Assembly: GCA_903882805.1 (NCBI GenBank) | Contig: CAIRYK010000054.1 | Location: 1-47,359, forward strand | Reading direction: 5' to 3' | Length of the DNA stretch: 47,359 bases | From: an uncultured Bacteroidota bacterium | Lineage (GTDB): Bacteria; Bacteroidota; Bacteroidia; Chitinophagales; Chitinophagaceae | In this document: in pieces, positions 41,494 to 47,359 of the stretch | Numbering within the stretch: the stretch's first letter is position 1 | How the letters are laid out: every line of letters begins with the position of its first letter | Program-made: the position numbers and the translations under genes | The notes under the pieces: generated by a model | The model's input: only the letters and a program-made list of their open reading frames with translations | Databases searched by the model: none | Told to the model about the DNA's origin: nothing

Positions 41494-43779
41494 ATGCAGA
41501 ATTATTTAGAGGGTTTGAATGAGCAGCAGCGCATTGCTGTTGAGCATGTGAACGGGCCAATAATGATAGTGGCCGGCGCCGGAAGCGGCAAAACAAAAGT
41601 ACTGACCACCCGCATTGCCCACCTCATGAAAAACGGTGTAGATGCTTTCAATATACTGGCGCTTACGTTTACCAACAAGGCTGCCGCAGAAATGAAGGAA
41701 AGGGTGGAAAAAACCCTGGGCAATACCGATGCCCGCAATCTGTATATAGGCACTTTCCACTCTGTGTTTGCGCGTATACTGCGCGGCGAAGCCACACGCC
41801 TGGGCTACCCCAGCAATTTCACCATCTACGATTCGGACGATGCCAAAAGCGTGATAAGAGGTATTGTAAATGAAATGAACCTCGATGAAAAACACTACAA
41901 GCCCGCTTTTGTTTACAACCGCATATCGGCTGCCAAAAACAGCCTTATAGACCCTGCCGCCTACCTGCAGGATAGCAGCATACAGCAGGAAGACAGCCGC
42001 ACCAGCCGGCCGCGCATAGGCGATATTTATGCCGCCTACGCCCGCCGATGCTTCAAAAACGGCGCAATGGATTTCGATGATCTGCTGTTTAAAATGTATG
42101 CCCTGCTTACTACCTTTCCAGAGGCGCTGGCTAAATACCAGAGCAGGTTTCATTACATACTTATAGATGAGTATCAGGATACCAACCTGGCGCAGTATGC
42201 TATAATAAAAATGTTGGGCGCCCGCAACGAAAACATTTGCGTGGTGGGCGACGATGCGCAAAGTATCTACTCGTTTCGCGGCGCTACGGTGCAAAACATT
42301 TTGCAGTTTCAAGACGACTACGACGATGTAAAAGTGGTGAAGCTGGAACAAAACTACCGCAGTACACAAACCATAATAAATGTTGCCAACAATGTAATAG
42401 GCAACAACAAACACCAGATACCTAAGGAGCTGTGGACCAACAATGCCACCGGCGACAAAATAATACTGGCGCGCACCATGACCGATAATGACGAAGGCCG
42501 TTTTGTAGCCGACGCCATCAAGGAACAGCAAATGCGCAACCACTATGCCAACCGCGACTTTGCTGTGCTATACCGCACCAACGCGCAGAGCCGCTCGTTT
42601 GAGGAAAGCCTGCGCAGGATGAACATACCTTACAAACTGGTGGGGGGCACATCGTTTTATCAGCGTAAGGAGGTGAAAGACTATCTGGCTTACCTGAGGC
42701 TGGTGGTGAACACACAAGACGAGGAAAACCTGAAACGCATCATCAACTACCCAACGCGCGGCATAGGCAAAACCAGCGTAGAGCGTATAATGGTGAAGGC
42801 CAATGAGCTGAACATCACGTTTTGGGAGGTGATAGAAAATAGCGTGCAAACCGGCGTGGGCAGCAGCAACATCAGCAATTTTGTAACCATGATAAAGAGC
42901 TTCCAGACCATGCTGCTCAAGCAAAACGCCTACGATGTAGCGTTTGCAGTAGGTAAGCATACAGGGCTGGTGCAAGAGCTGTATAACGATAAAAGCGTAG
43001 AAGGCCTGGCCCGCTACGAAAACGTGCAAGAGCTGCTGAACTCTATAAAAGAGTTTACTGAAACGCCCGACGAAGAAGGCGAACTGCGCGACAAGAGCCT
43101 GGGTAGCTATCTGCAACAGATAACCCTGCTCACCGATGCCGACCAAAACAACGACCCCAATGCCGATGTGGTGAAGCTATGCACTATACATGCCGCCAAG
43201 GGACTGGAATACCCTTGCGTGTTTGTGGTGGGTATGGAAGAAAACCTTTTCCCGAGCGCCATGAGCCTCTACGACCGCGAAAGCCTGGAGGAAGAGCGCC
43301 GCTTGTTTTATGTGGCCATAACCCGCGCTAAAGAACGCCTGTGGATAACCTATGCCAACAGCCGCTACCGCTTTGGTAGTCTGGTGCAAAACGATGCCAG
43401 CCGGTTTATTGAAGAAATACCGGCCGCTCACCTCGACCGCACCTTTACTGGCGCCAGCAACAGACCGGCTGCCGGCGGCGCAGGCAATATGTTCAATCAG
43501 CCTTCGTTCGACAAGGTGCCATCGCTAAAAAAGCTGGCCGACAAACTGGCTTCGGCCAATGCAGCGCCGCCGGCGCACACGCCATCGGCCAACTTTGTGG
43601 GGGACGACATTACCGATATGAAACCCGGCATGAAAGTAGAGCACCAGAAATTCGGGTTTGGAACCATACAAACCATAGAAGGCGGAGCCAACAACCGCAT
43701 TGCCGCCATAGACTTTGGCGAAGGCAATGGCATAAAGAAAATAATGCTCAACTATGCCAAACTACGCATAGTACAGTAA
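41494..43779 (+). CDS. UvrD/PcrA-type ATP-dependent DNA helicase
   Basis: The 761-residue superfamily 1A helicase begins LEGLNEQQRIAVEHVNGPIM (Q motif), followed by IVAGAGSGKTKVLTTRIAHL (Walker A), LALTFTNKAAAEM, ILIDEYQDTNLAQY (Walker B), VVGDDAQSIYSFRGA, LEQNYRST, LCTIHAAKGLEYP and VAITRAKE. The C-terminus (about 700-761, VEHQKFGFGTIQTIEGGANN) is the Tudor-like domain by which PcrA/UvrD binds RNA polymerase. It unwinds DNA 3' to 5' in repair and replication. The gene is either uvrD or pcrA; the two cannot be separated from sequence alone here. Confidence 0.93.
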   Translation: MQNYLEGLNEQQRIAVEHVNGPIMIVAGAGSGKTKVLTTRIAHLMKNGVDAFNILALTFTNKAAAEMKERVEKTLGNTDARNLYIGTFHSVFARILRGEATRLGYPSNFTIYDSDDAKSVIRGIVNEMNLDEKHYKPAFVYNRISAAKNSLIDPAAYLQDSSIQQEDSRTSRPRIGDIYAAYARRCFKNGAMDFDDLLFKMYALLTTFPEALAKYQSRFHYILIDEYQDTNLAQYAIIKMLGARNENICVVGDDAQSIYSFRGATVQNILQFQDDYDDVKVVKLEQNYRSTQTIINVANNVIGNNKHQIPKELWTNNATGDKIILARTMTDNDEGRFVADAIKEQQMRNHYANRDFAVLYRTNAQSRSFEESLRRMNIPYKLVGGTSFYQRKEVKDYLAYLRLVVNTQDEENLKRIINYPTRGIGKTSVERIMVKANELNITFWEVIENSVQTGVGSSNISNFVTMIKSFQTMLLKQNAYDVAFAVGKHTGLVQELYNDKSVEGLARYENVQELLNSIKEFTETPDEEGELRDKSLGSYLQQITLLTDADQNNDPNADVVKLCTIHAAKGLEYPCVFVVGMEENLFPSAMSLYDRESLEEERRLFYVAITRAKERLWITYANSRYRFGSLVQNDASRFIEEIPAAHLDRTFTGASNRPAAGGAGNMFNQPSFDKVPSLKKLADKLASANAAPPAHTPSANFVGDDITDMKPGMKVEHQKFGFGTIQTIEGGANNRIAAIDFGEGNGIKKIMLNYAKLRIVQ

Positions 43780-43790
43780 CATAACAATGA

Positions 43791-43841
43791 GTATAAAGCG
43801 GAGCGGCAAACGAAAATTTTGTTTGCCGCTCCGCTTTATAC
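43791..43841. terminator. Very strong 21-bp perfect hairpin
   Basis: GTATAAAGCGGAGCGGCAAAC pairs fully with its reverse complement at 43821-43841 around an AAAATTTT-containing loop. It lies between the convergent helicase and cargo genes and can end both transcripts. Confidence 0.8.
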
Positions 43842-43921
43842 GTTGTAAAATACTGATATCCTACTTGCTACCTATAAAAAACATCGCCGGGTAGCATATC
43901 GGTGAGCCACAGCCAGCGGCG

Positions 43922-46903
43922 CTACCTTATCAGCGTTACATTGCCGTTGTGGCTTTCTTTCTGGCCATCGCGGAAAGTAGCGACTATGGTGTAAATGTAC
44001 ACGCCTTCGGGTTGGTCTATGTCGTTGAGGCGGCCATCCCATCCGCGGCCGTCTACCGATGTGGTAGCGAAGATGAGCTGACCCCAACGGTTGAAAATCT
44101 CCATTTTAAAGCTGGTAAGACCGCTGGAAAGTAGCGAGCGCGGATAGAAATAATCGTTTATGCCATCGCCGTTGGGCGTAAAGGCATTGGGCACGGTCAT
44201 AAAGCAATCGCTCTCTACATTCACCGATGCCGATGCTGTGCAACCGTTTATCGTTACGGTAGCGTCGTAGTAGCCGGGGGTGGTTACGGTTATAGCCGGT
44301 GTGGTAGCTCCGGTATTCCATACCCAGCGGGCGCGCGGGTTGCCGGCATTTACTTTGTCTTTCAGTATCAGCGGCTCACTGCCCTTGCACAGGGCCGTAT
44401 CGTGGCCTATGTTTATGGTGGGGGCTTGTATTATGGTTAGCGTGCGTGTAGCCCATGCATCGGCGCAGGCGCGGTATGTAGCATGTGCGGTAACGGTGTA
44501 AGTGCCTATGCTTTCGAATGCATAGCTTACCGGATTGGCATTTTTAAGGCTGTCGCCATTGCCAAAATTCCAGATAATGCCGGTATTGCCGATATTGGAA
44601 TAATTGCCCGTAAACGTAACATAGGTGCCGCGGCATAGCGCAGTGTCTGTTATAGACAGGCGCACAGCGCTCAGACTATCTACATATATGGTATGGTAGG
44701 CGGTATCCATGCAGGGCACGAAGTCGGTCACCACCTGGAAAGCTTTATAAACGCCGGGGCGCGGATAGCTGTGTATAGTATTGGGCACTGTACTAAACTG
44801 CCCGTCGCCAAAATGCCATGTGTGCGATTTACCCGTTCCTACCGACGAATCATTGAATGCTACGGCTACTCCCTGACAAACAATATCGTTGTCTACCCAA
44901 AAAGCGGCGCGCAACGGATGGCGAAGGTCTATCGATTTTACCATACTATCCAGGCAGGTGGCGCTATAGGCAGTGAGCTTCACTGTATTGTTGGCTTGCA
45001 GCACAAACACATGAGTAGGGCTGGTTTGCACCGATGCATATCCGTCGCCAAAATCCCAGGCATAGTGCAGGGCGCCGGCAGAGTTGTTGGTAAACACAAC
45101 GGTATCAGCGACACAACCCCATTTTATGTCGTAGCTATAATCTGCGGTAATGCTGCTGCTCACAGTAACAGTTACCGACGAGCGATCGCTCTCGCAACCC
45201 AACACCGTTTGCGACGCCCAGAACGTATACACTCCGGGTACTGCTGTATTGACCGATGGAGCTGTACTGCTACCGGAGCCGCCTGTAGGGCCGGTATACC
45301 ACAGTATACCCGTGCCAGATACTATGGTAAATGGCACAAAAGGCTGACCGGGGCAGTACAAATCTGGCGTAGCCTTTATTACAGGCGGTACAGGTTTGGC
45401 GTTTACGGTTACTGTAAATGGGGCTCTTGCGCTTTCGCAGCCCGAATCGGTTTGGGTGGCATAGAAGGTGGTTACGCCGGGTATGTTCGTATTCACGGTT
45501 GGCACAGTTGTGCTGCCCACGCCGCCTGTCGACGACATATACCACAAAATATTAAGGCCCGCCGCTGTAGGCGCCACATACGAAAAAAACTGACAATACG
45601 TATCGGTACCGGTAATAACAGGAGCAGCAGGCGTAACATGCACTACTACGGTTATAGAATCGCGCAGGCTCTCGCAGCCCAAAATCGTTTGGCTGGCCCA
45701 GAAGGTGTATGTTCCGCCAATAGTAGTGTTTACCACGGGCGCTGTAGTGGTGCCTGTGCCGCCCGTGCCGGTTGTATACCATAGCACCGTGCCGGTAGCC
45801 GCCACTGTAAAGGGCACAAAGGCTTCACCGGTACAGTAAACCGTACGTCCCGAGATTGAAGGCGTAGGCGGTACCGGAGCCAGTATCACATGTGTTGTTG
45901 CCGTATCCTTGCAACCATTCCACACAACATAAACGGTATAAATACCGGTATCCGCCGATGTTATGCCTGTGCGCGTGGGGTATTGCATGGTAGAAGTAAA
46001 TGAACTCGGACCTGTCCAGCTATAGGTTTGACCTGATGAATCGGGGTCTGCAAAAAGATTGAGGGTATGAGTACCACCCTGACAAATAGGCGAGTTGCTT
46101 GTGGCGGTAATTACGGGCTTTTGCTTTATTACTACCCGTGTAGATGACGTATCTGGTATTCCGCCGATAGTTTTAATTACCGTGTACAAACCCGAATCAG
46201 CATAATTTGCTCCGGGTATCACTGGTGTACGACGTGTGCTTGTAAAGCCTCCGGGACCCGACCAACGATAGGTGGCGCCTGTAGAATCGCCTAAAGAAAA
46301 TAATTTTAATGTATCGCCCTGACAAACGGGACCGTTGTTGGAAGCGCAACCTGCGCCAGCAGTAGTATCTACCTCTATATGATAGGCCACACCCGATAAA
46401 GAACCGTTGCACCATAGCCTGAATGAATTGATGCCGCTACACATTCTTATGGTCCAGTCGCCGCCATTATGGTTGCCGGTAGTACCTACAGGGCCCATAT
46501 AGTTACCCGAAAAAATATAACCTGGTCCGCCGCCGGGACTACACTCAGTATAAGCTGTTACATCGGCCGGAGTAAGGGCGTAGGTAGCGCCGTTTATCGA
46601 CATAGTAACGTATTCGCCTGTACCATAAGGGCCGCCATTTATGCCCCATGTGCGCACCCTGACGGCATATACCGGCTTGTTCACCACATAATCGTAGTAG
46701 CCGGGGCCGCCGGGGCCGGCCCAATATTCAATTGGGGCCCCAAAGCATGTACCGCCGCCGGTAGATACGCTACCACCGGTAGTTACAGTAATACCATATG
46801 TGCCATAAAATGTTGTGCCTGAGAAATTAGTGACAAAAAAGTATTGTCCATTTGCGGTGGCTGCGCAAAGCAATAGGATTAAAATGCGATATAGGTGTTT
46901 CAT
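43922..46903 (-). CDS. Gliding-motility-associated T9SS cargo with Ig-like and PKD repeats
   Basis: The 993-residue protein has a signal peptide (MKHLYRILILLLCAATANGQ) and a glycine-rich N-terminal domain (to about 190). Two Ig-like domains follow (about 190-340), then three close Ig-like repeats of about 80 residues at roughly 345-580 (VLWYTTGTGG, ILWYMSSTGG and ILWYTGPTGG mark each). Three PKD domains come next (YAWDFGDGYASVQ, HTWHFGDGQFSTV and IIWNFGNGDSLKN). The end, FMTVPNAFTPNGDGINDYFY...FNRWGQLIFATT, is the CHU_C type B sorting domain. It is probably a surface adhesin or filament protein. It has no PorP/SprF gene next to it, unlike the cargo at 5762-9343. Confidence 0.92.
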   Translation of the reverse strand: MKHLYRILILLLCAATANGQYFFVTNFSGTTFYGTYGITVTTGGSVSTGGGTCFGAPIEYWAGPGGPGYYDYVVNKPVYAVRVRTWGINGGPYGTGEYVTMSINGATYALTPADVTAYTECSPGGGPGYIFSGNYMGPVGTTGNHNGGDWTIRMCSGINSFRLWCNGSLSGVAYHIEVDTTAGAGCASNNGPVCQGDTLKLFSLGDSTGATYRWSGPGGFTSTRRTPVIPGANYADSGLYTVIKTIGGIPDTSSTRVVIKQKPVITATSNSPICQGGTHTLNLFADPDSSGQTYSWTGPSSFTSTMQYPTRTGITSADTGIYTVYVVWNGCKDTATTHVILAPVPPTPSISGRTVYCTGEAFVPFTVAATGTVLWYTTGTGGTGTTTAPVVNTTIGGTYTFWASQTILGCESLRDSITVVVHVTPAAPVITGTDTYCQFFSYVAPTAAGLNILWYMSSTGGVGSTTVPTVNTNIPGVTTFYATQTDSGCESARAPFTVTVNAKPVPPVIKATPDLYCPGQPFVPFTIVSGTGILWYTGPTGGSGSSTAPSVNTAVPGVYTFWASQTVLGCESDRSSVTVTVSSSITADYSYDIKWGCVADTVVFTNNSAGALHYAWDFGDGYASVQTSPTHVFVLQANNTVKLTAYSATCLDSMVKSIDLRHPLRAAFWVDNDIVCQGVAVAFNDSSVGTGKSHTWHFGDGQFSTVPNTIHSYPRPGVYKAFQVVTDFVPCMDTAYHTIYVDSLSAVRLSITDTALCRGTYVTFTGNYSNIGNTGIIWNFGNGDSLKNANPVSYAFESIGTYTVTAHATYRACADAWATRTLTIIQAPTINIGHDTALCKGSEPLILKDKVNAGNPRARWVWNTGATTPAITVTTPGYYDATVTINGCTASASVNVESDCFMTVPNAFTPNGDGINDYFYPRSLLSSGLTSFKMEIFNRWGQLIFATTSVDGRGWDGRLNDIDQPEGVYIYTIVATFRDGQKESHNGNVTLIR

Positions 46904-47041
46904 ACGGGCAACTGTTGGACTAAAATTAAGAATATTTTTCTATTTAATTGCTACTGTTGGTGAAAAAATAACATACAAAGAATGAGATTACGTTGCCAAA
47001 TCACTGTGTATCAGAGCAAATGACCAGCAAAAAGGGCAAAA

Positions 47042-47074
47042 AAAAGGTTGTTTACGCGAGGTAAACAACCTTTT
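47042..47074 (-). terminator. Terminator after the truncated cargo gene
   Basis: AAAAGGTTGTTTAC and GTAAACAACCTTTT pair perfectly over GCGAG; on the minus strand the stem runs into eight Ts. Confidence 0.85.
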
Positions 47075-47148
47075 AAACATTGAGATAATGAACTTTTTAT
47101 TGATTAAGGATATCAAAACAGCCTATTAAAAGACCTTTATCAGGCTGA

Positions 47149-47359
47149 CTATCTTATCAGCGTCACATCGCCCGATTGCTCCAGTTTTTCGCCGCCGCAG
47201 TCGTACTTGATGTAGTAGAAATACACGCCCATATCCTGTGGCACACCATCCAGCGTACCATCCCACTTCATTTGGTTCTGGCTCGATTCAAATACCGTCT
47301 GTCCCCAGCGGTTAGTGATACGGAACACATGGAACCTATGGTAACCATTGAACAACGGC
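47149..47359 (-). CDS. C-terminal end of another gliding-motility-associated T9SS cargo (partial)
   Basis: The frame is open at the window edge, so only the last 70 or so residues are visible: FHVFRITNRWGQTVFESSQN, MKWDGTLDGVPQDMGVYFYY and SGDVTLIR. This is the end of the CHU_C type B sorting domain. It is the upstream neighbour of the cargo at 43922-46903 and may form a cluster with it, with a terminator between. Confidence 0.85.
   Translation of the reverse strand, partial: PLFNGYHRFHVFRITNRWGQTVFESSQNQMKWDGTLDGVPQDMGVYFYYIKYDCGGEKLEQSGDVTLIR

Noticed and set aside
1..47359. tRNA or rRNA genes
   Set aside because: I scanned the intergenic gaps by eye and saw no cloverleaf-like T-loop (GTTCRA) sequences or rRNA motifs; a dedicated covariance search could still find small RNAs.

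Overview
The window looks like a chromosomal segment from a member of the Bacteroidota, most likely near the Chitinophagales. Four things point that way. At least seven predicted secreted proteins end in type IX secretion (T9SS) C-terminal signals, of both the short type A kind and the longer gliding-motility-associated (CHU_C, type B) kind. There is a PorP/SprF-family outer-membrane protein and a carboxypeptidase-regulatory TonB receptor. Several promoters fit the Bacteroidota consensus (TTTG, spacer, TAnnTTTG), and Shine-Dalgarno sequences are scarce. No rRNA, tRNA, CRISPR array or insertion sequence was found by eye.

Layout. 1-581 is a repeat-rich intergenic region. 582-4674 (minus) holds a T9SS cargo protein, rsmI, purS, pssA and an OmpR-type response regulator. 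4734-9343 is a two-gene operon of a large PKD/beta-propeller T9SS cargo and its PorP/SprF partner. 9587-13989 holds a YkuK-like RNase H-fold protein, a TonB receptor and a phosphotransferase gene interrupted by one in-frame TGA. 14361-15306 is a marR regulator with a small membrane protein, with matching operator-like palindromes before both. 15551-20649 holds an eRF1-domain-like protein, cyanophycinase, a flavin reductase, an aminoacyl-tRNA-protein transferase-like protein, a secreted esterase and a small membrane protein. 20799-22580 encodes a secreted Sel1-repeat protein.

22.6-24.8 kb is an AT-rich accessory island with a putative exported protein, a decayed DUF2971 gene and an unrecognised fragment. 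25.1-29.0 kb returns to the host-like composition with asparagine synthetase and a secreted M1 metallopeptidase. 29171-30874 is another AT-rich insert encoding a DUF262/DUF1524 (GmrSD-like) protein, probably antiviral. 30.9-43.8 kb is mainly housekeeping: aroE, comA-like, lpxB, clpC, STAS protein, DUF3108, flippase-like protein, ruvC, a second response regulator and a UvrD/PcrA helicase. The window ends with two gliding-motility-associated cargo genes, the last one cut by the window edge.

Most notable non-gene signals: (1) a TTGTAnnTACAA operator set around marR/DUF6069; (2) a 14-nt unit (AGATAGTCYATAGT) that forms a five-copy tandem array after one small gene and both arms of a hairpin at another convergent junction 4.6 kb away; (3) a roughly 414-bp element with inverted ends (CTGAACCTTGATT) that supplies the stop codon of a secreted protein; (4) several genes each broken by one or two small lesions, one at a slippery A7 run. 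I found no convincing wholly new multi-gene system. The best candidates for a second look are the MarR regulon, the repeat families and the interrupted genes.
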